Part shown: in pieces, positions 25,226-33,631 of the stretch
How the letters are laid out: every line of letters begins with the position of its first letter
Position numbering within the stretch: position 1 is the stretch's first letter
NCBI GenBank assembly: GCA_945883565.1
Contig: CAMCXO010000004.1
Location: 62,001-126,000, forward strand
Length of the DNA: 64,000 bases
DNA from: Chryseobacterium gleum
GTDB lineage: Bacteria; Bacteroidota; Bacteroidia; Flavobacteriales; Schleiferiaceae
Reading direction: 5' to 3'
Program-made: the position numbers and the translations under genes
The notes under the pieces: model-generated
What the model was told of the DNA's origin: nothing
Seen by the model: only the letters and a program-made list of their open reading frames with translations
Database searches by the model: none

Positions 25226-25345
25226 GCAGCTACCCGAAGGTGGCGATTTCGGAGCACTTCACTGTCAACCAAGCAGAAACTTTGATAGAAGCACAAAGCT
25301 TGATTTAACCACTGAACCGCCACTTTTGGGTAGGTGCTGTTATGG
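25226..25345 (-). repeat. attC-like palindromic element C (120 bp)
   Basis: Starts GCAGCTACCCGAAGGTGGCG and ends GTTATGG. GCAGCTACCC-GAAG-GTGGCGAT pairs with ACCGCCAC-TTTT-GGGTA-GGTGCTG. It lies directly 3' of the gene at 25359-25865. The terminal GTTATGGCTC (25339-25348) is the perfect reverse complement of GAGCCATAAC at 26589-26598, on the far side of the two-gene unit. Confidence 0.8.
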
Positions 25346-25358
25346 CTCGTTTTTCTTG

Positions 25359-25865
25359 TCATTCGTCTGTCATTAGTTGGTTTAAGTATTCTCCAAATTC
25401 ACCTTTTATCTTTTTTGTCAATATCAATTCTCGGTTAAGAGTATCTTTTAAATAATAGTCTTTTAAAGTTTCTATTGATTGCTCGTGTCCCTTTATTGCA
25501 CCCATAATTAAATATTCGATTGCTAAATTTCTTGTTTTTAAATCTATCCTGTCAAGCAGTTTGTCTGGCGAATAAACTCCATTGTAATCTAAAATAGCCA
25601 TATAACAGTCAAAATATGCTTGTGTGTAGTCATACTTATTTGCCATTTTTAGAGCAATTGGAAAAAAGTCTCCGCTCGGATAATCTAAATAAGCAATTGA
25701 TAAAGTTTCATAGGCATTTGTGTCGCCTTTTTCTAAAGCAAGTTCTTTCAGTTCGCTTATTGGTCTGCCTGGATCATTCATAGACCTTTCTGTATTGTCG
25801 CTTCTTTTTGAATTACAAGAAGAAACAACAAAAAGCAAGAATACAATTATGTGATTTATCTGCAT
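25359..25865 (-). CDS. Hypothetical lipoprotein (cassette gene)
   Basis: 168 residues. Lipoprotein signal 'IIVFLLFVVSSC' with lipobox cysteine at about residue 17, then a helical domain with 'ALEKGDTNAYETLSIAYLDY' and 'LIMGAIKGHEQSIETLKDYY', which hints at short TPR/Sel1-like helical hairpins but does not reach a clear family match. The 5' end overlaps the upstream membrane-protein gene by 10 bp, so the two are co-expressed. Second gene of the unit bounded by GTTATGG/CCATAAC. Confidence 0.75.
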   Translation of the reverse strand: MQINHIIVFLLFVVSSCNSKRSDNTERSMNDPGRPISELKELALEKGDTNAYETLSIAYLDYPSGDFFPIALKMANKYDYTQAYFDCYMAILDYNGVYSPDKLLDRIDLKTRNLAIEYLIMGAIKGHEQSIETLKDYYLKDTLNRELILTKKIKGEFGEYLNQLMTDE

Positions 25866-26548
25866 CGTTTCATTGTTTCAAATTTTATACTGTCAACTTG
25901 TTTGTTGTAATTAAAGTAGTAATATTTTTCTAAACTGTCTTTTGAAGATACTATCATTTGTAAAAAATCATAGTCTCTAAGTCCCTCAGGCGGAAATTGT
26001 GCAGCCATACCCATACCTTCAAACCAAACGCCTATTTCAGAACTGATCGTTACTTTTTTAGCATCGTCCCAAAACATATAGTTTGCTCGTTCAGGAATTT
26101 TAATTCTGTCTCCCGTATTTGTTACATAAAAATATTGGTGATTTATGTAGCCGCTTTCTATTTTTCCCTTATATAATAAAATTCCGCTTTCAGGAAAGTT
26201 TAGTTGTTCTCTCCTGTCCTTTTTGATAATTTCTTGTCCACAGTCGATTTGTTGAACTACAATTGCCTTTCCCTTAAAATTATCAGGAAAGTTAAAGTCA
26301 AGTTTTTGAGCGGTCGCAGTCCCTATAGTGCCTATCAGATACATAAAAACATAAAAAGAAGGATACCAAAATATTACTGGTAAAACTGTCCAAAGTGTTT
26401 TGTTTAAAATCTTTGTCTTACTAAACCATAAAATTCCAACTCCGACAAGAAAAACAGGAACAGTAAAAATTAGCAAATACGGATTGAGTGAAACCAAAAA
26501 GGTTAGGATAATTATTCTCAGTCCTATTATGTATTTTTTATCTTTCAA
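25856..26548 (-). CDS. Hypothetical membrane protein (cassette gene)
   Basis: 230 residues. Two or three N-terminal membrane helices (about residues 8-42 and 52-75) are followed by a soluble beta-rich domain ('FPDNFKGKAIVVQQIDCGQE', 'GILLYKGKIESGYINHQYFY', 'YMFWDDAKKVTISSEIGVWF'). I do not recognise the family with certainty; it resembles small Bacteroidota proteins whose soluble part contains a 'F.IP..f.G...V' strand. First gene of the two-gene cassette-like unit; the boundary 7-mer lies 40 bp upstream of the start. Confidence 0.7.
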   Translation of the reverse strand: MKDKKYIIGLRIIILTFLVSLNPYLLIFTVPVFLVGVGILWFSKTKILNKTLWTVLPVIFWYPSFYVFMYLIGTIGTATAQKLDFNFPDNFKGKAIVVQQIDCGQEIIKKDRREQLNFPESGILLYKGKIESGYINHQYFYVTNTGDRIKIPERANYMFWDDAKKVTISSEIGVWFEGMGMAAQFPPEGLRDYDFLQMIVSSKDSLEKYYYFNYNKQVDSIKFETMKRCR

Positions 26549-26635
26549 TTCAGTGTCGTTTTGTCGTTTCGTGTCGGTCTTTTAAAATGAGCCATAACTT
26601 ATATATATACGAAAAAATACTGTACTTTCTCTAGC

Positions 26636-26834
26636 TTATTGTGGTTTGATGATTTGCGCAGCATATTCATTATTAGCGGTTTTATTGGCTTTGGTAAAAT
26701 TAGCTGCATTTTGTGTCAATTGATCTAAGGTGCTGTTTATTTTATTTACTTTGACTTGGGTTAAGTGGGTATAAAGGGTAATGGTCTTGATGCTTTGGTG
26801 GCCTTAAAATCTGATGAATCCGGTTGCGAACCTT
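26636..26834 (-). pseudogene. C-terminal remnant of a tyrosine recombinase at the head of the cassette array
   Basis: On the minus strand, 'GHQSIKTITLYTHLTQVKVN' followed by 'KINSTLDQLTQNA' and a stop at 26636-26638 matches the end of phage-type integrases (the LGHxSIKTT...YTH box with the catalytic Tyr). Just upstream the frame is broken: an extra A gives TAA where 'IL-GHQ' should join 'RNRIHQ'. Arg, Lys and the first His boxes are absent. It sits about 40 bp from the outer boundary of the first cassette-like unit, on the same strand as the cassettes. Confidence 0.65.
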
Positions 26835-27360
26835 CACATTTTGAAAGGCCCTATAACACATGTGCGAAGCATTCCAATAGACTCCTTTTGCGTTTTTAAG
26901 TTCTTGTACCCATTTTTGTCGGTAATGAAGTTAAAAAACCCGGTACCGACCTTCTGCGAAGATATCAGGGCTGCGCTGGAAAAGCCTTCGGCAAATTGAC
27001 GAAAACCAGCGTCAATAAAGGGTTTTAATACAAGCGTGATTTTGACAAAATTGGTGTTCTTTGATGGATTTTTTTGATTTGGCATTAAAACCGCCCTGCT
27101 CCTTGCTAGTTGTCTGCAATTGCCCAGAAGATTTTGCCTAATGGTTGTTGGTTTTTTTTGTGTCATTGAAAAAAGTTATCATTCTACGAATTGGCGGGGT
27201 TATTTATAATGTAATTGTAAATGGTTTGATATGATTTATAATTAGGAATGATGTGAAATCGGGATTGCCATTGAAAATCATGCCCTAGATGGTTGGCATG
27301 TTTTGTTACGTCAGATTTATAGGAATATATATTGGATGAAATGGGATTTTTGCCAATGTT
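26835..27360. other. Region without a supportable gene
   Basis: A minus-strand open frame (26834-27166, 110 codons) shows no recognisable family and lies against the recombinase remnant; it may be a decayed gene. The rest is AT-rich. No RNA gene or promoter was recognised. Confidence 0.5.
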
Positions 27361-27439
27361 TTGAAACCGTTGTTGTGCAATGGTTGGGGGTGGATTGGTG
27401 TTTTGTTGGATGATTGTATGGACGATTGTAGAGGCGATT

Positions 27440-27467
27440 GTAGAGACAGGGCATGCCCTGTCTCTAC
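27440..27467. repeat. 28-bp perfect palindrome
   Basis: Perfect inverted repeat centred on GGGCATGCCC with arms GTAGAGACAGGGCA and TGCCCTGTCTCTAC, no loop. This sequence type recurs as a dispersed element in Bacteroidota and cyanobacterial genomes. It sits 65 bp before the start of the tandem array. Confidence 0.8.
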
Positions 27468-27504
27468 GTTATCGGTGTGGGGCGTTGAACATTCGAAGGT
27501 TGTA

Positions 27505-28197
27505 GATAATTTGAAAACTCCGGTAAAAAAATTGAAAATGCCTATTAATGAATGCTCGAAGCCAAATAATGGCTGTTTGATGCCGGCGCGGGAAGGTTTG
27601 AAGTCCATTGATAATTTGAAAACGCTGGTAAGAAAATTGAAAATGCCTATTAATGAATGCTCGAAGCCAAACAATGGCTGTTCGATGCCGGCGCGGGAAG
27701 GTTTGAAGTTTATTGATAATTTGAAAACTCCGGTAAAAAAATTGAAAATGCCTATTAATGAATGCTCGAAGCCAAACAATGGCTGTTTGATGCCGGCGCG
27801 GGAGGGTTTGAAGTCTGTCGAAAATTTGAAAACGCTGGTAAAAAAATTGAAAATGCCCATAAATGAATGCTCGAAGCCAAATAATGGGTGTTGGATGCCG
27901 GCGTGGGAAGGTTTGATGACTGTTGATAATTTGAAAACGCCGGTAAAAAAATTGAAAATGCCTATTAACGAATGCTCGAAGCCAAATAATGGCTGTTCGA
28001 TGCCAGTGCGGGAAGGTTTGAAGTCTATTTATAATTTGAAAACTCCGGTAAAAAAATTGAAAATGCCTATTAATGAATGCTCGAAGCCAAACAATGACTG
28101 TTCGATGCCGGTGCGGGAAGGTTTGAAGTCTGTTGAAAATTTGGGAACGTTGGTAAAAAAATTGAAGAAGCCGACTGATTAATGCTCAAAGCGGGCG
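27505..28197. repeat. 105-bp tandem repeat (5 x 21-bp higher-order units)
   Basis: Six complete 105-bp copies begin at 27505, 27610, 27715, 27820, 27925 and 28030, with a diverged partial seventh from 28135. Each contains five 21-bp subunits with a TTGAA/TCGAAG core (TTGAAAACTCC, TTGAAAATGCC, TCGAAGCC, TTGATGCC, TTGAAGTC). Both strands stay open for long stretches because the period is a multiple of three. The plus frame reads heptads such as 'NLKTPVK', 'KLKMPIN', 'EGLKSID'. Confidence 0.9.
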
Positions 28198-28659
28198 GTT
28201 GAACGTTTGAAGTCGGCGGTTGAACGTTGGAAGCGGGCGGTTGAACGTTTGAAGTCGACGGTTTAACGTTTGAAGTCAGCGGTTTAACGTTTGAAGCGGG
28301 CAGTTGAATGTTTGAAGCGGGCAGTTGAACGTTTGAAGCGGGCAGTTGAATGTTTGAAGCGGGCGGTTGAATGTTTGAAGCGGGCGGTTGAACGTATGAC
28401 GCGGGCGGTTGAATGTTTGAAGCGGGCGGTTGAACGGTTGAAGCGGGCGGTTGAACGTTTGAAGCCGGCGGTTGAACGCTTGAAGCGGGCGGTTGAATGT
28501 TTGAAGCGGGCAGTTGAACGTTTGAAGCCGGCGGTTGAACGTTTGAAGCGGGCAGTTGAATGTTTGAAGCCGGCAGTTGAACGCTTGAAGTCGTCGGTTG
28601 AACGTTTGAAGCCGGCGGTTGAACGTTTGAAGCGGGTAGTTGAACGTTTGAAGCCGCGC
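28198..28659. repeat. 21-bp minisatellite (22 units)
   Basis: Units of the type GTTGAACGTTTGAAGCGGGCG start at 28198 and recur without a single indel to 28659. The phase is the same as the 105-bp array (28198 minus 27505 is 33 x 21). The plus frame reads 'VERLKRA' heptads with TAA at 28264-28266 and 28285-28287; the minus strand reads 'PASNVQP' heptads without stops to 28723. No spacers, so not CRISPR. No coding evidence beyond openness. Confidence 0.9.
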
Positions 28660-28861
28660 CAGGGATTGCAGCGGAAAGCCCGCAGCCGCCATTACCATAG
28701 CCTTTTGAATTAATCATGCCCATCCTTAAATCCGGTAAATCATGGTTCAGACAATGGCGGCGAGGACTTGGAGCGCAAAGCCCGGCCCGCGTGGGGCAGG
28801 AAAATGTCTTGGCTATGCTAAAACCTTCTGCCCCGCTCGGGGGCGCCTAAATGGTTTGTAT

Positions 28862-28887
28862 AAAAAAAAACCGCCCCAGGGGGCGGC
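28862..28887 (-). terminator. Rho-independent terminator of the susCD operon
   Basis: On the minus strand GCCGCCCC-CT-GGGGCGGT is followed by nine T residues, 22 bp beyond the susD stop. The plus-strand reading also has a short T-run, so it may act in both directions. Confidence 0.85.
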
Positions 28888-28908
28888 TTCTTTTGGGTGT
28901 AACCCGGC

Positions 28909-30258
28909 TTAACGGTCCCACCATAAACGGTAAGTAGGATCTACACCAAATTTTTCTGAAGGTGAGGCAGTTAATGGCATAGGCACATTGCTGCTGTTAT
29001 ACAAATACTCGTTTTGTGGATAAGGCATTCTGCGAGGAATAGCCGATAGGTTGGCATTTGGATACACCGTAAGTGTGGGGTAATCGGTACGCCTCCAATC
29101 GGTCCAAGCTTCGGCCTGGGTAAACATGGCCACATATTTTTCATTCATTATGGTTTCAAGGTTAGCAGTGGTGATACCGGCTAAATACGCATCGCGGTCG
29201 CTGGCCGAAACACCTAGGAAATCCATATTGGCCCCTATGGCTTCTAAAAGGGTATTAAGGGCGTTTTGCCCGGCTCTTTGTTCGGCTTCTGCTTTAATGT
29301 AAAGCAGCTCGAAATGGGTAAGAACAGGCAGAGGTGAAGTGGCGCTTCCACCCCAAAAACCCATGAGTGAAGAATCGGCGGCATCGCGGTAAACATCTAC
29401 CCGTGGATCGTTGGCGTCTTCCATCATGGTGTACATGGTTCCAAAGTTGGCCATGTAGCCATTTCGATCTACAGCGGTAAACTGGTACCAGGTATTGGCT
29501 TGGTTGGTGCTGCTTCCAAATGGGAAAAGGGCGTCTTCGCCTGCGGCTAATGCGGCGTTTACTTCGCTTATTACCTCAGTTGGGCTGTAGGTCGATTTCT
29601 TGCTCAGGTGATTCAGGTAACGGGCTTTCATGCCGTGGGCAAGTTTAACCCAAAGTGCCATATCGCCTCCATAAATAAGGTCATTGCTGCCGGGGCTGTC
29701 GTTGCTGTTCGCTTCGTTGCAGTTGGCAATACCTTCATCCAACAGACCAAAAATGGTATTGTAAATTTCCTGCTGAGAATCGAAAGCGGGTTTAAGGTTG
29801 GCTTCACCCTGAAAAGCCTGAGAGTATGGGATGTCTCCGAACAAATCGGTAAACATACCCAAGTACATGGCCATCATAATTTTGGCCACCCCGGCATAAT
29901 GCGGCGAAGTGCCTTCGGTTTTGTCGATAACGAGCTTTAAATCGTACATACCACCCGCATAACCGGCCAGTCCGTAAGGTGAGTCGAAATCGGCTTCACC
30001 TATTTGAGCGTAGCGGTTATGTGCAAGACTTTGGCGGTCGGTGCCGGTCATTTGCTGAAGGAAGATGGTGGTTAAACGAGGCACCACATCGCCCGAGGCC
30101 ATAGCAAAATAGGCTTGTGCTGAGGTTAACAGCACATCGGCGGTAACGTCTTGTGGACGAGTTGGATCGACTTTATAGTCTTCCAACCATTCTTTAGAAC
30201 AGGCCAGGGCCATGAAAAGCACGAGGGCCCAAGCGCTAAGAACAGATAGTTTCTTCAT
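28909..30258 (-). CDS. SusD/RagB-family outer membrane lipoprotein
   Basis: 449 residues; lipoprotein signal 'LSAWALVLFMALACSKEWL' with Cys at about residue 20. It belongs to the SusD-like 2 group: 'DPTRPQDVTADVLLTSAQAY', 'YLGMFTDLFGDIPYSQAFQG', 'YGGDMALWVKLAHGMKARYL' and a C-terminal 'WTDWRRTDYPTL'. It caps the TonB-linked porin encoded just upstream (11-bp gap) to capture a glycan, peptide or other nutrient. No glycoside hydrolase or regulator lies beside it, so the substrate is open. Confidence 0.93.
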   Translation of the reverse strand: MKKLSVLSAWALVLFMALACSKEWLEDYKVDPTRPQDVTADVLLTSAQAYFAMASGDVVPRLTTIFLQQMTGTDRQSLAHNRYAQIGEADFDSPYGLAGYAGGMYDLKLVIDKTEGTSPHYAGVAKIMMAMYLGMFTDLFGDIPYSQAFQGEANLKPAFDSQQEIYNTIFGLLDEGIANCNEANSNDSPGSNDLIYGGDMALWVKLAHGMKARYLNHLSKKSTYSPTEVISEVNAALAAGEDALFPFGSSTNQANTWYQFTAVDRNGYMANFGTMYTMMEDANDPRVDVYRDAADSSLMGFWGGSATSPLPVLTHFELLYIKAEAEQRAGQNALNTLLEAIGANMDFLGVSASDRDAYLAGITTANLETIMNEKYVAMFTQAEAWTDWRRTDYPTLTVYPNANLSAIPRRMPYPQNEYLYNSSNVPMPLTASPSEKFGVDPTYRLWWDR

Positions 30259-30269
30259 TTTGGTATCGA

Positions 30270-33200
30270 TTAAAAGTTAGCGCGCAAGCCGAAGATGTAA
30301 CCTCGGGTATTGGGCATATTAAAGTAATCGGCGCCTTGGCTGTTGGTGGCACCGCTTAGGTTGGTTTCTGGGTCAATGCCGGTATAGTCGGTAAACAACA
30401 AAAGGTTACGCCCCTGAGCAAAAAGGCTAAGGCCTTTAACAAAGGTTTTTCCGAATAATTCGGGTTTGAAGGTATAGGTAATACCCACTTGACGTAAGCG
30501 CACCCAATTGCCTTCTTCTATAAACGGACGTGAAGCGCCGGTAAAGCCACTCAATGGTCCTACTACATAAGAATTTTCGTCGCGTGTAATGGGGGTAGTA
30601 TTGGGTTGCCCGGAGATATCGTTGCCATTGGCATCCACCGTACCCGGCGCATAAACCCCACTATTGCCCATTACTTCGTCTTGCCAAACGAAGGTCTCAC
30701 CTCGTCCCTCGGCCACGTCGGTGTGGGTTCCAAAGTAGTAAAGTGCACCACGTGTTCCATTCCAAATATTACCACCTTGACGAATGTCCCAAAGCATATC
30801 GAAACTCCAGTTCTTATAAGTCAGCGTATTGTTGATACCCATAAGCCAATCGGGGTTTGGATCGCCTACAACCACTTCAGTAGAACTGTAAACTGGGTAA
30901 CCACTGGCATCAACCAAAGCATTTCCGCTTTCGTCGCGGGCCCAGTCGTCTCCATAAAGTGTTCCATAAGCTTGTCCGGCAACCAAGCGTTGGTTGGCAC
31001 CAAAGAAACCCCAAGGAAGGTCTATTACATCTACACCAGGCGCAAGTTCAAGCACTTTGTTTCGGTTGCGGGTGAAGTTGGCAGAAAAATCCCAACGAAA
31101 ATTGTCGTTTACAATTGGGGTTACATTCAATACCATTTCTATACCGCGGTTTTCCATGGTACCGGCGTTGCGCCATTGTTCTACATATCCGGTTGAGTTG
31201 GCAATGGGTACCCGTACCAAAAGATCCTGAGATTGTTGGTTGTAGTAAGTAAATTCAAAACCAATACGGTTTTTGAAGAAACCAAGGTCGAGTCCAAACT
31301 CGGTGGTGGTGGTAAACTCCGGACGCAAATCGGCAGAACCGATGGTATTGTCTTGGGTAAATCCGGCCTGACCTAAGAAAGGAAAATCGAGACCGTTGAT
31401 CCAACCCGAAGTGGAACCACTGCCGGTAGCGGTTTGAGCAAAGTAGGTGGCGTTAGAACCAAAGGTAGGTTCGATGCCCACTTTGGCCCAGCTGGCGCGA
31501 ACCTTACCCATGCTTAGCCATTCGTTGGCGCCATCTTTCTTCAGCAAATCGCTGAAAACGTAGCCCAAACTTACAGAAGGATAGAAAATGCCCTGTCCAA
31601 CATCGCCAAAAGTAGAGGCTTGGTCGCGACGAGCGGTTAGGGTTAGAAACAGTTGGTTGTCGTAACCCACCGTAGCTTCTCCGTACATGCCCCAAATTCT
31701 TCTTTGATCGGCATCAACGGTTGAGGTAATGGTTGAAGCGTTAGACATATTGTAGAAACCCGAAAGCACCAAAGCATCACCTTGGGTATACAACTCGTTT
31801 AAATTGCGCTGATTGGCATTAAAGCCCAACAATAAGCTAATGTCGAGCTTATCGTATTTGCGGTTGGCTTGGGCTGTAAGATCGTGGTTGTATTCGGTGT
31901 AGTTAACGGTATGCTCAATTATTTGGCCGGCAGGCAAAGCGCGTGAACCAATGGCGTAAACCTGCTTGCGACGATCGCTGTAGCTGTCTACCCCACCCTT
32001 ATAGTTAAACTTCAACCATTCGTAAGGCAAATAAGTAAGCTCTCCGTATCCGAAAACACGGTTCACCTCGTCGGTAAAAGGGTTTTGGTTAATGGTCCAG
32101 TAAGGGTTGTCGTAACCACCTCCACCACGATAGTTGCGCTGAGTGCCATCCGCGTTAAGGTATGCTTTAGGGTCGGTTGGGTCGCTTACGCCATTCGAAT
32201 TGTCGAATGAAGCTGGTGTGCGCACCAAACCAAGCATTAAACCGCTTAGGTTAGAGCCTTGCTGAATACGCTGCCCCCCTGAACGGGTATAAGCCAAAGA
32301 ACCCCCTACTTTAAATTTGTCGCTTACATTAGAAGTGGCACTTAAGCGGGCCGATGAACGGGCAAAATCGTTTAGAGGCACAATACCGGTTTCGCGTAAA
32401 TCGCTGAAAGAAGCATAAAAATTACTTCTGGCATTTCCGCCCTGGAAAGAGATGTTGTTGTTTAAACGGGTTCCGTTTTGGAAGAAAATATCGGGGTTGT
32501 CGTATGAAGGCACCGTTCCGAGGGTTCCGGCACGCATTTGAGCAGGATCGTCGGTTATGTTATTAGCAGCATCATAGCCCAAAGCGCTAATTCTTGGTCC
32601 CCAGGAAAAAGGTGACCCGCTGCTTGGAGAGCTGTAAGCGCCAAAAAGACCTTGCGCATAAGTGGTTTGGTAACCGGGCAGTTTATTTACTTGGGTAATT
32701 TCGAGTGAAGAGTTGAAATTAACGCTGAAAGCCTGGTTGTTGCGCCCTTTTTTGGTGGTGATTAATATAACCCCATTGGCACCTCGTGTTCCGTAAAGCG
32801 CAGCAGCAGCTCCACCTTTTAAAACGGTAAGGCTTTCAATGTCGTCGGGGTTAATATCGATGGCACGGTTAGAGAGTGACACCCCATCGCGTAAGTCTTG
32901 GGACTCGGTTTGAGAGTTATCGATGGGTACTCCATCTACCACAAACAGGGGTTGGTTATTGCCCAGGAAAGTGGCATTACCCCGAATGCGGATAAACGAA
33001 GCCGCACCGGCTGCCCCGGAGGAATTGATAACCTGTACACCCGAAACTTTGGCACTTAGGCCCGAAACGAGGTTTACTTCGCCTGATTCTTTTAAGGCAT
33101 CGCCACCCACTGTTTCTACCCCATAGCCAAGGGCCCTTTTGCTTCGCTCCTGCCCCAAGGCGGTTACCACCACCTCTTCGAGGGTTTCACTTGAAGGTTT

Positions 33201-33479
33201 AAGACCAATGTTCATGGAGGCTCCTGTCACGAGAATTTCGCGACTTACCATACCCATTCCGCTCACCACAAGAATCGGTTTTGCAGATTGCAAATTCAAC
33301 CGATAATTGCCGTTCATGTCGGTAACAGTTCCGTTAGCTGTTCCCTTTTCAATTACAGCCACCCCGGGTAAAGGCTCTCCTTTTTCCGAAGTCACTGTTC
33401 CGCTTACTTGTTTTACCTGCGCAATGGCCCATTGGCAGCTAAACACGAGAAGCAGACTCAGCAGTAGTTTTCTAAGCAT
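30270..33479 (-). CDS. SusC/RagA-family TonB-linked outer membrane protein
   Basis: 1069 residues. Signal peptide 'MLRKLLLSLLLVFSCQWAIAQ', carboxypeptidase-regulatory-like domain ('VSGTVTSEKGEPLPGVAV', about 24-100), TonB box region, plug with 'LVSGLSAKVSGVQVINSSG' and 'DIESLTVLKGGAAAALYGTR', and a 22-strand barrel ending 'NMPNTRGYIFGLRANF'. It imports a ligand held by the SusD partner. The upstream 33480-33631 region carries TTAAACTTG, near the TAnnTTTG consensus, as a possible promoter. Confidence 0.95.
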   Translation of the reverse strand: MLRKLLLSLLLVFSCQWAIAQVKQVSGTVTSEKGEPLPGVAVIEKGTANGTVTDMNGNYRLNLQSAKPILVVSGMGMVSREILVTGASMNIGLKPSSETLEEVVVTALGQERSKRALGYGVETVGGDALKESGEVNLVSGLSAKVSGVQVINSSGAAGAASFIRIRGNATFLGNNQPLFVVDGVPIDNSQTESQDLRDGVSLSNRAIDINPDDIESLTVLKGGAAAALYGTRGANGVILITTKKGRNNQAFSVNFNSSLEITQVNKLPGYQTTYAQGLFGAYSSPSSGSPFSWGPRISALGYDAANNITDDPAQMRAGTLGTVPSYDNPDIFFQNGTRLNNNISFQGGNARSNFYASFSDLRETGIVPLNDFARSSARLSATSNVSDKFKVGGSLAYTRSGGQRIQQGSNLSGLMLGLVRTPASFDNSNGVSDPTDPKAYLNADGTQRNYRGGGGYDNPYWTINQNPFTDEVNRVFGYGELTYLPYEWLKFNYKGGVDSYSDRRKQVYAIGSRALPAGQIIEHTVNYTEYNHDLTAQANRKYDKLDISLLLGFNANQRNLNELYTQGDALVLSGFYNMSNASTITSTVDADQRRIWGMYGEATVGYDNQLFLTLTARRDQASTFGDVGQGIFYPSVSLGYVFSDLLKKDGANEWLSMGKVRASWAKVGIEPTFGSNATYFAQTATGSGSTSGWINGLDFPFLGQAGFTQDNTIGSADLRPEFTTTTEFGLDLGFFKNRIGFEFTYYNQQSQDLLVRVPIANSTGYVEQWRNAGTMENRGIEMVLNVTPIVNDNFRWDFSANFTRNRNKVLELAPGVDVIDLPWGFFGANQRLVAGQAYGTLYGDDWARDESGNALVDASGYPVYSSTEVVVGDPNPDWLMGINNTLTYKNWSFDMLWDIRQGGNIWNGTRGALYYFGTHTDVAEGRGETFVWQDEVMGNSGVYAPGTVDANGNDISGQPNTTPITRDENSYVVGPLSGFTGASRPFIEEGNWVRLRQVGITYTFKPELFGKTFVKGLSLFAQGRNLLLFTDYTGIDPETNLSGATNSQGADYFNMPNTRGYIFGLRANF

Positions 33480-33631
33480 GCATTTTGGTTATTTGGTTAA
33501 ACATGCGGCAAGTTTAACAAATTGTTAAGTGTTACGCCCATGTTTTGTAAAAGTTATTTAACTAATTGTTGTGCTTTTTTTAACAGGCACTGAGTTTGCA
33601 GCCTTTACAAGCGCCTTAGAGTGTTTGAACA

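Noticed and set aside
26834-27166. 110-codon minus-strand gene
   Set aside because: No recognisable family; it abuts a broken recombinase and has no upstream signals. Left as an unassigned region.
27361-28182. Plus-strand 273-codon repeat protein
   Set aside because: The period is a multiple of three, so both strands are open by construction; no signal peptide, family or upstream promoter, and in-frame TAA codons interrupt the continuation of the same heptads.
28198-28659. CRISPR-like regular repeats
   Set aside because: Units are contiguous 21-mers with no unique spacers and no cas genes.
28070-28723. Minus-strand 217-codon PASNVQP protein
   Set aside because: Composed only of the 21-bp repeat; a second minus frame over the same DNA is equally open.
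28909-33479. Polysaccharide utilisation locus
   Set aside because: Only susC and susD are present; no glycoside hydrolase, sulfatase or ECF/hybrid regulator lies beside them.
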